64,000 nucleotides of DNA from Stictocephala bisonia (taxonomy: Eukaryota > Arthropoda > Insecta > Hemiptera > Membracidae): positions 124,001 to 188,000 of the forward strand of contig JAQJVL010000176.1 in assembly GCA_035578905.1 (NCBI GenBank), written 5' to 3'. Positions 1 to 12,325 of the stretch are shown in pieces. Each line of letters opens with the position of its first letter. The stretch's first letter is position 1. The translations under genes were made by a program, and so were the position numbers. A model generated the notes under the pieces. It had not been told where the DNA came from. It ran no database searches and saw only the letters and a list, made by a program, of their open reading frames with translations.

Positions 1-1244
1 GTCGAGGTCTCCTGTCCTTTTATCACGTCCTTTTCGGGTATACGAAGTAATAAGTCAAACTAGCTGATCGCTTTCAGACAGTGGCTAATTAGCTTTGAAT
101 TCAATATAGAAAATGATTTAGTTATAGTTGTTTAGCTGGACTCTTTTCTTGGATTGATAAGGACCCTTTTGTATTGAACTATTCAACTCTTTTCATTAGG
201 TCCATACAAATGTATAACTTACTTAATATCATAAGAGGGAGCTGAGGTGATCACAAGTTCTGGTGACGTCTGGCCTGGTTTCCGGCCAGCACGTATCCAT
301 TCAAGACCAATGTTAAATTTTCTTAAATCAAGCAAAATAACAAGCAAATAACCACTACTGGTTCATTATCTGATTTTAAACCGGTTTAAATTTTTAACAA
401 TTTTTGAATCAATGCACAATGTCGATTGCTTTTTGGTTTTAAACTTGATATTATCAAGTCAACTAGTTGTTTTATAATTTTAACTGTTTAAGAATGTGTG
501 TAAGAGACATAAAAAAAAAAAAAAAAACAAAAACTCCAAGGTATCAGCATTCACCTTAAAATACATAAAAATGATAAATCAGACATAATGCTATTGGAAA
601 AATTTGTAACATGTCGATTTGTCCGTTTAACATCGGTCCTATGGAGCATAGATTCAAAATGGCCGATCATTCCAGCCCTGTAAATTTTAAATAATAATTA
701 GTCAGTTTTTCATAAAAGACAAAATCAACTATTGTATATAAAAAAAGTGGTAAAAATGAATTATTCTATATATCGGGTGTATGAACGGTAATGATGTCAG
801 TTACCGTCGAAGTGGAAGTGACCAAACTGTAACAACGTGGGTATTAGACTGTGGTGGATTCCCAGCGAAAGCTCTTCAACACTTTCGGTTTTTAGCATAG
901 CTATCTTGATGGCGGTAAGAATCCCTAATTATACGAACATAAATGGTGGGTGTGAAGTCTTCCTCTTCCTGCGTTGTTTGTCATCTGCATGACGGGATGG
1001 TTCTGGAATAGTAGATTTATTATAAGCCTGTTGTGAATATCTTTTTATTACTTATGCTAAGATTAATTAATTATTAACATATTGATAATATAAAATAAAA
1101 AAAAAAAAAACAGATGAAATTGAAATTTATACATTGTAAAAAGTTATAAAATAATTGACTCTAAATTGTCGTTTTAGATTTTCATCCAATCCATGTACAG
1201 ATATCGTGATCCTACCAATCCCCTCAAGTAAACACTAATTACTT
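1..1244. other. AT-rich non-coding stretch, no gene seen
   Basis: No open frame with recognisable protein content occurs here. The stretch contains homopolymer A runs near 510-527 and 1099-1112. Otherwise it is ordinary AT-rich intergenic or intronic sequence, and I see no RNA gene or transposon boundary in it. Confidence 0.6.
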
Positions 1245-2250
1245 GAATGGCCCAATGTCCTGTGAACAAAACTAAATACCTCAAAGGCCCATTATCCCTT
1301 CAACCAAACTAAATATTTACATACATATATGGCCCATCATCTTGTCAACCAATCAAAGTAGCTATAAGTCTTTACGTAGCTATATGACCCATCATTCTAC
1401 CAACCAAAGTAAGTATTACATAGCTATAATGCCCAGTATCCTCTCAACTAAACTAAGTACTTACGTAGCTATATGGCTCACCATTCTACCAACCAAAGTA
1501 AGTATTACAAAGCTATACTGCCCATTATCCTCTCAACTAAACTAAGTACTTACGTAGCTCTATGGCCCATCATTCTACCAACCAAAGTAAGTATTACATA
1601 GCTATACTGCCCATTATCCTCTCAACTAAACTAAGTACTTACGTAGCTATATGGCCCATCATTCTACCAACCAAAGTAAGTACATTACAAAGCTAAACTG
1701 CCCATTATCCTCTTAACTAAACTAAGTACTTACGTAGCTATATGGCCCATCATTCTACCAACCAAAGTAAGTATTACATATCTATACTGCCCATTATCCT
1801 CTCAACTAAACTAAGTACTTACGTAGCTATATGGCCCATCATTCTACCAACCAAAGTAAGTATTACAAAGCTATACTGCCCATTATCCTCTTAACTAAAC
1901 TAAGTACTTACGTAGCTATATGGCCCATCATTCTACCAACCAAAGTAAGTATTACATAGCTATACTGCCCATTATCCTCTCAACTAAACTAAGTACTTAC
2001 GTAGCTATATGGCCCATCATTCTACCAACCAAAGTAAGTATTACATATCTATACTGCCCATTATCCTCTCAACTAAACTAAGTACTTACGTAGCTATATG
2101 GCCCATCATTCTACCAACCAAAGTAAGTATTACAAAGCTATACTGCCCATTATCCTCTTAACTAAACTAAGTACTTACGTAGCCATAAGGCCCATCATTC
2201 TACCAACCAAAGTACTTATATATGGCCCATCATGCTGCCAACCAAACAAG
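1245..2250. repeat. 89-bp composite minisatellite, about 11 units
   Basis: The motif TTACGTAGCTATATGGCCCA recurs every 89-91 bases (for example near 1460, 1550, 1639 and 1730). Each 89-base unit is two diverged ~44-45-base halves. One half carries 'cattctaccaaccaaagtaag' and the other 'tatcctctcaactaaactaag', and each ends in a similar 'tta.(g)tagct' segment. The array is therefore a dimeric higher-order repeat built from an older ~45-base monomer. The first two units (1245-1340) and the last (2190-2250) are degenerate, as expected at array edges. Open frames at 1342-1545 and 2098-2352 are by-products. Confidence 0.93.
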
Positions 2251-2734
2251 TATAGATCCATGGTTCTGACATCCACCTTATGTACAGTCATAGTTACATG
2301 GCACTCACTCACAATCTTCTTCTACAACTTTTCATTAGCATTTACTAGTTAAAATGTAGTAAATGCTACATTGGTTAATCGTTTGGAACAGGGCCCTTAA
2401 TCGCGTTATTGCCATTCAGCACAGTAAATGATTTACAAAAGCATTGTTCCCCAGTGAGTTTCCCATGGCAGTTTAATTAATAACAAGCAAGGCAGTTGAA
2501 CTGGTAGAATTGAATAAATCCTTTTAACAAGACATAACAACAACTACGTAATAATGATTGTTATTACATAGGGAGTGTTGACCCTATCAAATTAATCAAA
2601 GATGTTTACTTTCCCAAATATTGTTTTTGTTTGACACCCAATATTGTTTAGTATCAACACTAAATTGCTATTCTTTTCTTCTGTAGAATACGTGTGGCAC
2701 ATGGCTTCCTTTGCATCCTCCACTGATAGACCTT

Positions 2735-2785
2735 TAGTAATACCACAGAATATAGACAGATATTTGTCTAAATTCTGTAGTACTA
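2735..2785. other. 51-nt imperfect hairpin
   Basis: The segment TAGTAATACCACAGAATATA pairs with a downstream copy of the complement across a ~6-nt loop, giving roughly 20 base pairs with a bulge and one mismatch. The loop is short for a microRNA precursor, so this is reported only as a hairpin-forming sequence. It could equally be a remnant of a small MITE. Confidence 0.45.
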
Positions 2786-2949
2786 CCCATCCATGCTGAC
2801 TGTAACAAACTATCTACAAACTTAAACACTACTCAGTGTTCAGAAATCAGGTATTTATTACTCAGCCACGGATAATTAACACAGTACTGAGTATGAAATA
2901 AATCTTCCAAGAGTTATATAACATTTAACTTCTTATAAAAATCTGGAGG

Positions 2950-3215
2950 CTATAATAACCTATTGTTCTGTAACAACAACAATCTGACATTATGATAGTC
3001 TCTTGTTTGTGTAAGAAAAATAATCTGCTGCGAGATAACCTCTTGTTTGTGTGACAAAAACATTCTGACTGTGTGATAACCGCTTGTTTGTGTAACAAAA
3101 ACAATCTGCTGTGAAATAACCACTTGTTTGTGTGACAAAAACAATCTGACGATGTATGACAACCTCTTGTTTCTTAAACAAAATTGATTTGCTGTATGAT
3201 AACCTCTTGTTTTGT
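2950..3215. repeat. ~41-bp tandem repeat, 6-7 units
   Basis: The core 'ataacctcttgtttgtgtga' followed by 'caaaaacaatctg' recurs about every 41 bases, with alternation between 'tgactgt' and 'tgctgtga' unit ends. Two overlapping minus-strand open frames (2950-3162 and 2990-3181) read the same repeat in different frames and are not genes. Confidence 0.88.
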
Positions 3216-3435
3216 ACGCTTACCGTGAAACATTCTGATCTCTCTTCTACACATTAAAGCATCTTGGATTCGTGATTGCTAGTTATACCTATTAAAAATA
3301 TATATTTTTTTGCTCTTCCAATATTATATATATTTAATTTTTACGTAGGCCTAGGTCATTTAATTATTAATAAAGATATTTTTAACATCTCATACTCATT
3401 AAGAAATAAGATTCCTCTTTACATCGTTTTGAAAA

Positions 3436-3438
<3 letters not shown>

Positions 3439-3476
<38 letters not shown>
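3439..3476. repeat. (TA)n microsatellite
   Basis: An uninterrupted run of TA dinucleotides, about 19 units. Confidence 0.97.
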
Positions 3477-3479
<3 letters not shown>

Positions 3480-3480
<1 letters not shown>

Positions 3481-5819
3481 TAGTTTTACAGCACATTTAA
3501 TAATGATATTACATTGTTGTAATAATTATAATAATATGTTTAGAATTGTGTATGACATGAGGCTTGATATAATTAATTAATGTCAATATCGAGGGAAATT
3601 GTTTATAACTATATTGATTACTTTCATTCTGAATGTGACAGTACAAGACTGCCCAATACTTGCCGACTGTGTGTTTAATAGTGCATTCCTGAAAGGTTGC
3701 AGCTTGCTATAGTATCCAGTAATTGAAAATCCGTGTAGGTGTAGGAAGGCCCTGCGAGTAACACTTAACCACAGGAAGTTTATTGTAGATCGGTCGATGG
3801 ACACACTACCTGATTCGGTTCATAAATATACAAGTGGCTAGGCGTGGCATGTATCCAGCTGATACAGTTTGTATCGCATTCCTTCTGTAACCACTCCTCC
3901 AGCCCACACTCGGTCTGGTGCATAACTCACTTCAGTACTTGCATCACAGCGGTGGGGCAACATTAATCATACATGTATTGTACTGTACAATGGTCAATAT
4001 ATATCGGTAGATGAGCTGTGGTTAAATTGATCATGGAAATATGCTATGTAATATAGAATTTATAAAATTGCACGTGCTACGAATAACACACGATTGCAAA
4101 GAGAATCCTTCATAAGTTAGTGTCGTTGAGGAACTGAGATATATGGAAGTTGTGTTGTCTGCTTCATGAGACATATCTTTTAGCTTCTACCCTGAGACAT
4201 ATCACATCAGTGGTTCATAGGTACAGTACATTGCCAAATATTTACAGAGTAGTTGGGGTTTCAAACAAAATATTTTGATATTCTACTTTTCATCAGTCTT
4301 CTGCTTATCCCCATAGAGTTTTTTAGAAATAATTTAACCTATGTTTAATATACCACAACTATTCTTAGTTATTGAATGTATGCTGTCGCAGAGTATGTAA
4401 ATGCGTGTTTCTTAATCTAAAGAGTTCATATGACCTGTGCACTCAAGTTCCTGATGCCCATTGTGTTCGGTCAAGTTATGTCATCAGCTGGTGTTTGGTT
4501 TCAGGAGCCGTACGTCGCCTACTAGACAGTCAGGTGAGTCCTGCTCACTTCAACCATGTCTTACCCCGCAACTGGTGTTATGAAACTTGTCCGGTTGGTT
4601 TAAGAATTTTGAAGTTATGACTTAATAAATATGTCACTCTAGTCCACCAACCGTGTTTTTATTAATATACTATTAAAATTATAAGTGCACTATAAAAATT
4701 ACTGTAAGTTACAAATTCTTCAAACCTACACTGTTTCACAGCAAACATTTCTTAAATTATATCGCTTCACACAATATTACTTGACATCCGCACAAAGATC
4801 GCACGTACACAAACACACGTCTTCTAAAGCACCCTCTGGCCCATTTTTACGTGCGACATAACATTACCCTAAAATTACCTACGTGCAGGTAGGTACTTGA
4901 TATTTGTACTTTTTTTACTTATATTGAAATACATTTTGCTGTTTACTGTTTTTGTTTGCAGTTACAGCCACTCTTCATACATACAACCTTTGACCTGACA
5001 AAAGAACTGATACAACTTTCTAAACAACAAGTCGTTCGAGATACTTTATCTCGGCCACAACAATGAAAAGGAATTGGATGAAATGGCTAATTACTTCCCC
5101 TCGAACTGTTACAACCTAGCCTTACCACTTTCTCATTTCGGCGGCATAATCAATCTCGTAGAGTCGATAACCCTGTTTAAATTTGCCAAGGGCTCGATTG
5201 AGTAATAAATCCATGTTGATGTGGTCAGCATCTCCTGACCTCTCCAGTCTGGTACGGCAGCTGCTGAGTCTTCCGTATAGACCGGTCGTGACTCCATTGT
5301 CCCCCCAAGCACATGGTTTGATTGAAGTCACGAAGACGCGAAAACGAAAACGATAGACGAAGCCTCCCACAGGAGCGTCCCTTAGCGTACTACAGATGAC
5401 CGATATACACAACGAAATGCCAGCGCTTTCTCCCCCATCGATCCCACGAGTCTTGGGTATGTTAATCAAGTCAGGTTGCGTTATGTTCGGCGCCTCACCT
5501 GGCCTCGGACAGGAGACTCGGTCTGCATTATAACAAAACCTGCAACATTGTTATACATATTACAAGCCTGATGCAAATAATAGCTTTGGATTTTTATAAT
5601 GGCATATCACAGACAAAACAAACTGTACTTAGTTGTAAACGCTCTAGAAGTTCAATAACATATTAATTTTCTCCTAAATGTATTTCAGCAGCTGAACGGT
5701 GTTTGATTTATCGTGGGGTTTGTTGCTATTCACGAGTGATCTCTTTCATGTAACAACTGGTCATAATTTAGAACATACGGCGCTATTGCTTGATATTGAC
5801 AAATGCTTAAAGTTATCTT
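3480..5819. other. Non-coding stretch with one weak minus-strand ORF
   Basis: Mostly AT-rich sequence without recognisable protein content. The segment 5120-5520 is clearly richer in G and C. It holds a minus-strand open frame at 5122-5469 (115 codons) that I do not recognise: no signal peptide, no domain motif and no repeat. The base composition shift is the only reason to consider it an exon or a relic of a transposon. Confidence 0.4.
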
Positions 5820-6023
5820 TTAAAAGGAAAAAAAGGAGATGCTAATCTGCTTTTTAAACTAAATCTGCACATTGTCCATAGACTATTGACCTGTGCGAAA
5901 TCTTATTCAGACATACTAAGAGGAGAAATAGTACAGTAAAAGTTGAAAATTACTGATAAAAACCTCAAACAAGGCAGACTCAATGCTGTGCTATCTCTTA
6001 ACCACTCGGCCACCAGCTTCCCC
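5820..6023 (-). mobile_element. SINE-like element with tRNA-like head
   Basis: On the minus strand the unit begins near 6023 with GGTGGCCGAGTGGTTAAGAG, an excellent match to a tRNA Leu/Ser D-arm and pol III A box. It runs on into a body containing 'atcagtaat', 'tactgtac', 'tctgaataag' and 'caatagtctatgg'. The same blocks in the same order follow a tRNA-like head at 59472-59690, where they read 'atcagtaat', 'gtactgtact', 'tctaaataag' and 'caatagtgtatgg'. Two dispersed copies with a shared head and body support a SINE family. I did not find a clear B box in this copy, and the 3' end near 5820 is approximate. Confidence 0.6.
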
Positions 6024-6304
6024 AATGTATTAGATATACACACCTAGGTATTCACAATTAAAGTCCACGTAACTATTGTATAAATCCTCTTCGTTTTGAA
6101 AAATACTTTCTTGCATTTGTGTGTGACGTATAATTGATGTTCAGGGACTGTAACCGATAACCACACTGATAAAATTTTTTCAAACAAGGTTAATTTAGAA
6201 GTATATCAAATTATAGAATTAACTATTTTGTATTCTCCAAACTAATATATTTAAAAGGCTATTTATCTTATTCTTTATGGAATGTAATTCTTTGTGATGG
6301 TGTG

Positions 6305-6492
6305 ATATATAATTATTAACAATAAATTAGCTTCTAATCATTAAATAATACAACTTTTTTGGGATATATTTAGATTTAATTTCTAAAATCATTTACAACC
6401 TTTTTTTTAAAAAATCAACAAAATTAGATCCCAAAAAAGTTATATTATTTAGTGATGAGAAGCAAATTTAATGTTAATGCTTATAATATATT
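6305..6492. mobile_element. Foldback MITE, ~190 bp
   Basis: The left arm (ATTAACAATAAATTAGCTTC, then 'taatcattaaataatacaacttttttggga') is matched by its inverted complement ending near 6492 (complement reads 'attaacattaaatttgcttc', then 'tcatcactaaataatataac'). The arms are about 80 bases with roughly 85 percent identity by eye, and the central spacer is ~30 bases. There is no coding capacity. The outer boundaries are approximate and no target duplication was assigned. Confidence 0.65.
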
Positions 6493-8018
6493 TATCTACT
6501 CGTATATAAAACGTTCGTTCAAGGCTCTTCTTTACGAATGTCGCAAGAAGTTAGGGTAGGTTTTGGTTTAGTATCTTGTAACATGTAGAGAGCAAGTTAA
6601 ACACTTTTTATTACTTGCTCTGTGGTCACATGCTGGATGTCTTAGTCTTAGTAATATGTGGGTTTAAATCAACTTTATAATAATTTTATTCAAGAATTAA
6701 CGGAAATATTCCCAAACAATCTAACGAATATCTTATACAGCATACAGTGGCAAACCCCAACAGAGAGGTAGGTGCTAGAGAAGGCCTTGCAGCTCTAACT
6801 TCCCTTTTGGAATAATAATGACGTTTTCATTTAATTTCGTACAGCTGCTAATTGCATCTCCTCTTATTGAAGCTGATTAACATAACAAATGTAACTAAAG
6901 TATAAACATTATTTGAAAATTCTATGCTGATAAGTTTATTTTAGAAAAAAGTTGTAATTATCTGTCTGGCTTGGTGTATCCAGCGTTGAGACTTCCAATA
7001 ATTGACTTTCATTGAATTAGTCACACTGCACTGCTGTAAATGTACCCTTTCCTTCGTTACGTGGACACATCTCCACCGCAAGTTATGTCTATGAGGTAAT
7101 AGTGATGACGCTATGGGTCACACACTCTGATCCCCATGACGCCATCTGCCGTGCCCTCTTGTGGAGGAGGACTCGGCATCTGATTACCTGCCAAACTACT
7201 CGATATTTATCTATTTATCTTGTACATTTATAATTTAAATATTTACATCTGAAGTCCCGTTTCAAATTCATGATTTTCGACTGATATATTAAATCACAGC
7301 AACACAAATATCACAGACGGTGGTCGCTAATAACTTTCCGTATGTTGATATGGACATTTAGTGAAACAAACAGCAATTTTTATATGATTTTTTTATGTGA
7401 CACTAATTCAAAATGGTGGTCCAGCCTTTACTCACAAATTTACCAACATTTAATCATAAGTCACATAGTCTTCCTACCTCAACGTAAGTAATATGTATTT
7501 TTACGTGCTCTATAAGCTTGTCCAAGTTTGGCCATTAAATATAAATTATTCTTTTACAAATGGTCAACTTTTATCAACATTCCAAAAATCAAAGTTTGAT
7601 TTATTTATTGAATTATTGTAATTCATTTAGTTTTTATTACAAATAAATAGGCCATACCTATTCTAAACACCTTGATAATAAACTCTTTTTTAATATTCTG
7701 GTGTTATTATGATATACATGTCTAAGTTAGTAATTTTCCACGGTTCACAACAGTTTTTAAGGTGGGTGGATGTTCATATACTTATTTCTCTCAAATGTTT
7801 CTTCTTACATTGTCCACCCGAACCTTGAACTGCTCTACGCTTAGGACTCTGAATCGGCTCCACGTACGAAATTCCGGATGATCTTGGGCAATTAATAATA
7901 AACTGTAAATGGTGTAAATTAAAAATGAAGCACTGATCTAACTTCAAAAGAAACACTGTTTATTGATGGACTATGTAAAATGTAAATTATTGCGTGTAAT
8001 CTCCGGTAAAAATAACGC
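6493..8018. other. Non-coding stretch, nothing recognised
   Basis: AT-rich sequence with a modestly GC-richer segment at 7030-7190. Its open frames are short and none shows protein-family motifs. Confidence 0.5.
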
Positions 8019-8600
8019 AATGAACTGGCCAAGCGGTCTGTTTGGCTCCTCGGTTGAACTGGCTGAGCGGTCTGTTTGGCTCCTCGGATGAACTGGCCGA
8101 GCGGTCTGTTTGGCTCCTCGGTTGAACTGGCCGAGCGGTCTGTTTGGCTCCTCGGTTGAACTGGCCGAGCGGTCTGTTTGGCTCCTCGGTTGAACTGGCC
8201 GAGCGGTCTGTTTGGCTCCTCGGTTGAACTGGCCGAGCGGTCTGTTTGGCTCCTCGGTTGAACTGGCCGAGCGGTCTGTTTGGCTCCTCGGTTGAACTGG
8301 CCGAGCGGTCTGTTTGGCTCCTCGGTTGAACTGGCCGAGCGGTCTGTTTGGCTCCTCGGTTGAACTGGCCGAGCGGTCTGTTTGGCTCCTCGGTTGAACT
8401 GGCCGAGCGGTCTGTTTGGCTCCTCGGTTGAACTGGCCGAGCGGTCTGTTTGGCTCCTCGGTTGAACTGGCCGAGCGGTCTGTTTGGCTCCTCGGTTGAA
8501 CTGGCCGAGCGGTCTGTTTGGCTCCTCGGTTGAACTGGCCGAGCGGTCTGTTTGGCTCCTCGGTTGAACTGGCCGAGCGGTCTGTTTGGCTCCTCGGTTG
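8019..8600. repeat. 34-bp GC-rich minisatellite, about 17 near-identical units
   Basis: The unit begins TTGAACTGGCCGAGCGGTCT and continues 'gtttggctcctcgg'. It repeats every 34 bases from ~8019 to 8600, with single changes only in the first two or three units. Near-identity across ~17 units in an AT-rich setting indicates recent amplification or ongoing homogenisation. Each unit holds TGGCCGAGCGGTCT, which matches the pol III A box of tRNA-Leu. Because 34 is not a multiple of 3, a minus-strand frame stays open through all phases and gives a 233-codon frame (7919-8620) with a 34-residue period. That frame is judged a by-product. Confidence 0.96.
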
Positions 8601-9639
8601 CGAATGACTTCGAAGGCCAAAGCCCTAAAAGTCTACAACCCCCATGCTCCCTCGAGGGTTAGGAAAAATATAAAAACTGCCAAAACAGGGTGCCAACAGA
8701 CTCCATGTTTTATTTAGACACACATTTTTCCTGTTGAAATAAGTTGTGGCTAAAGAGCCTAACTTAAGTATTGGTTCATGAGCGAACGTGCTCGGTGTTT
8801 GTTACTCGTACAATGACATCAAAGTCTCAAAGCAACAAATCACGACTTAAGTGGTAGGAAGAACTCGTAAGGGTTGATCTGAATTTGATTGCCATGTAAA
8901 AAGTGGTTCCCTCTGTTCGCACACTCAGGTGGTCTCGGTCTCGACTCCAGACGGACAAAAAGAGAGGTCTGGGACGGATATGGAAGCGGCCCCGCCACAT
9001 TCCGCCTGCGGTTAGAAGGCGGAGGGGTTACAAATCGCTGCAAATTGTGCTGGAGGTGCATATGAGCCGAGTTATGGCACCCATCCTTGTAGAAGATGCC
9101 GCCTCGGATGCCTTCTGGGAGTTAGTTCAGTTGATTTAATTTCCTTTGAAGGATAAATAACTAGCGATAACTGTTATAAGAATGAGGATGAAGAGGATCA
9201 GTGCCTAATAAACGCTATAGATGTCGCATCTGACATTTCAGCTCAGGGATCTCAAAAAATGGTCAAACAGACATATTTTAGGGTATTGGGATAGTCTATA
9301 CAGCCAAAATCATCCCGAACAAACCAATGGCAATATTGCAAACATTACTTGCTTTCTACCGGGAACTGTATCTAAACGTTCCATCGACATTTATTTTATT
9401 TTATATTTAATTCCAGTATTCAGTTCTAAGGACCAAAATATTCGTATCAACAGAACGTTTTAACATTTCTGGTTATATCTTTCACGTAAAATTATTTTTA
9501 TATATTACCTAAAATGCTGTCATTATGCAGTATCGCTAACGGATTAAAGCTAAACAAACTTATCCTATTTATCCATTGTATTTTTTTACTTATTATGAAA
9601 AATCTTGATTGATTTTACTAATTTTGGACATAATTAGGC
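8601..9639. other. Non-coding stretch with GC-rich patch
   Basis: The part at 8880-9140 is GC-rich and holds overlapping open frames of 73-78 codons on both strands. Neither resembles a known family. The rest is AT-rich. A GC patch of this kind could be an exon, a CpG-bearing regulatory region or a transposon scrap. Confidence 0.4.
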
Positions 9640-10315
9640 TTTTCCGATGGTCGAAAATGCAGTTGAGCTTTAATATATGCTCATTTTTACCCCCTCACTT
9701 TAAGCCCCTCAAACGTGGTCTAGGTCTCCTTAAGACCACCCACTTATTCCACATGGTACAGTAGGCGCAGTTGAGTTGAACATATCAACATTTTACTCCC
9801 TCACTTTAAGCCCCTCACTTTAAGCCCCTCCGACGTGGTATAGGTCTACTTGAGACCTCCCACTTTCTCCACATGATATAGTGAGTGCAGTTGAGTTGAA
9901 TAGATGCTCATTTTTACCCTCTCACATTGAGCTCCTGAGACGTGGTCTAGGTCTCCTTGAGACCATCCACTTACTCCCCATGGTACAGTAAATGCAGTTT
10001 AGTTGAACAGATGCTCATTTTTATCCCCTCACATCGAGCTCCTGCGACGTGGTCTAGGTCTCCTTGAGACCATCCACTTACTCCCCATGGTACAGTAAAT
10101 GCAGTTTAGTTGAACAGATGCTCATTTTTATCCCCTCACATTGAGCTCCTGCGACGTGGTCTAGGTCTCCTTGAGACCATCCACTTACTCCCCATGGTAC
10201 AGTAAATGCAGTTTAGTTGAACAGATGCTCATTTTTACCCCCTCACATTGAGCTCCTGCGACGTGGTCTAGGTCTCCTTGAGACCACCCACTTACTCCCC
10301 ATGGTACAGTGCAGT
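9640..10315. repeat. 107-bp tandem repeat, about 6 units
   Basis: The string GACCATCCACTTACTCCCCA recurs at ~9961, 10068 and 10175, a 107-base period. Each unit carries 'acgtggtctaggtctccttgagacc', with GGTCT/AGACC inverted symmetry, and 'gatgctcatttttaccccctcac'. The left units (9640-9900) are more diverged and contain a small internal duplication of 'ctcactttaagcccct'. Confidence 0.92.
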
Positions 10316-12325
10316 CGTGACTCGTGCCGTGCAGAAGACGCATGCAAGGTCGTCCGGATCACATTCCATACTCCACGAACACTTTCCCTCTATAAATATC
10401 TGTCTGCTCCGTACAGCACGTCACAGTTGGTATTATAGTCCTCGATCCGAGCCTTTGTCTCTCTTCTATGGATTTATCATTTGTTCCAGTCTTTGTCCAT
10501 AATTTCCCCGCGTACATTGTTTTGGACGTAAACAATTATTTATATATAAACATTATGTCAAGTTTATGTATCATAACTATGATATGAGCTGTTTCCTCGC
10601 CAAGTTTCAGTAAAATAAAATTTCTTGGTTTCTTGGGATTTTTGAAACCACCGCTAAAAGTTTACTGAATCCGTCTCATTTACATGTTTTGATATCACAA
10701 ACCAATATAAAGAGCTACACTGAATTACAGTTAACAGTTATTTCTAGTTTTGTGACTTTCCTTTGTTATACTAGATGTTACTGGTCATGCTGGACAGTGG
10801 CGGATATTTATAAACCTCCCAGGTCGGCCTTCCACGAGAAGTAAAAAAAAATCGTCAACGATCTCGGCGATCTGTTTAATATGGAATGAAATTAAACATA
10901 TTAATATCTGACCATTACACGCTAATTTTCATAATTTTAATGTTACAACGAATATTGATACGATTTTTGTTCATAGAATTCGGTTTCTAGTAACCAGAAC
11001 TACCTAACTTTGTAACCTTTTCCGATTATTGCAAGTGTTTTAAAATCTCTGTCAGTGAATGGTTATACCTATTATGTAATTTATAAGCAAATAATTGTTT
11101 ATATAACTATTCTAGATAGTTAACTATTGAGATACTCATTCTACACTAATTGAAACGTTCTTTGACCCTGTCTTTTGAGGTTTGTATAGCAATAAAAAAC
11201 CTAATATTTTATGAACAATACTGATAACATATATAAAAAATTAAAGATCTTCAATTCAAATCATACTTATTAGTCAACAAGTTTTTCTTAGAAAATTGAA
11301 AAATAATGTTTTTGTAATTTAATAAATATGGCACTAAAGATTATTAATGAAAAGTTATTTTAAATTATAAGATATTATTTTAAGGAAAGGAAAGTTCATA
11401 CTTTTGTTGACACATATGTTAGATTTAAGATGGAAACAATAAAGATTTATACTACATGTTGTACCAACATTGTGAACAGCAAAGTGCAGTCGTGTTGTAT
11501 TGGGTTCATAATATAACTTCAGTTTGGATTTTCATTCCAAATCTCTTATTTTTATTAATTATTACTGTAGCCTAACTTTTGGAATATAATATGTGACCAC
11601 AAGAATGTATTATAAATGATATGTTTTGGGATTTACTTTGTGTTCTTTTAATTTTTGTCGTATTTCAAATATTGTACATTAATTACAGTTTCAACTTCAG
11701 TTTTATAAAACGGTTATTTTTATTTATTTATTTATTTTTTTTTTTTGCAGTAAAAGAACGTTTGTTTACTCAATATTTGGCCGGTGTTTTTAGCAGAGAC
11801 CTTCTTTCCAACATTGTTTGTTGCCGAAAATAATTGATAACAAATCTTTCCTGTACTTTTTTTAGCAAGACAAAGTGCTTGACTTTGAGTCAGTGGAAAT
11901 GCTATAATCGCTAGTCTCTAACACTTACATTACTTCTTTACGTTGCATTATGTCATAAGTGCTTCTTTGTTTTCCCGATATCCTAATTTAATCTGGAGAA
12001 AACATTTTTAGCAAGACTTAAATGTTATATTACAACTCTGTAGGCCAACACTGTACACAATTTTTAGAACAGTCAATAAAATATCAATAAAAGTTGATAT
12101 TACCAAAGCTGAAAATTAAAAATAAACTGTTGCCACAAAATACGTATTAGTAACGACACGAACAAATGTTATCTGCAAATTTCGAAACAATAGCACACAA
12201 ATTTGGAAAATCAACTACTATAATAATAATGCAGCCAATATGAAATAATAACAGTATCAAATGGATAGAAAGTAGTACAATTCAAATAAATTAGTAAGGG
12301 GAAATCTACAATACAAATAACGGTT
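10316..12325. other. AT-rich non-coding stretch
   Basis: No recognisable gene or RNA. There is a T-rich run near 11718-11748. The open frames present (for example 11621-11833) are low-complexity, rich in F, I, L and Y, as expected from AT-rich DNA. Confidence 0.55.

Noticed and set aside
5122..5469. 115-codon minus-strand gene
   Set aside because: It was not accepted as a gene because no motif, repeat or conserved pattern is visible. It was kept only as a weak ORF within the stretch description.
7919..8620. 233-codon minus-strand frame with repeating QTDRSASSTEEPNRPLGQF
   Set aside because: It is the 34-bp minisatellite read through three phases. The open frame results from the unit lacking stops in any phase on this strand, and no other coding sign is present.
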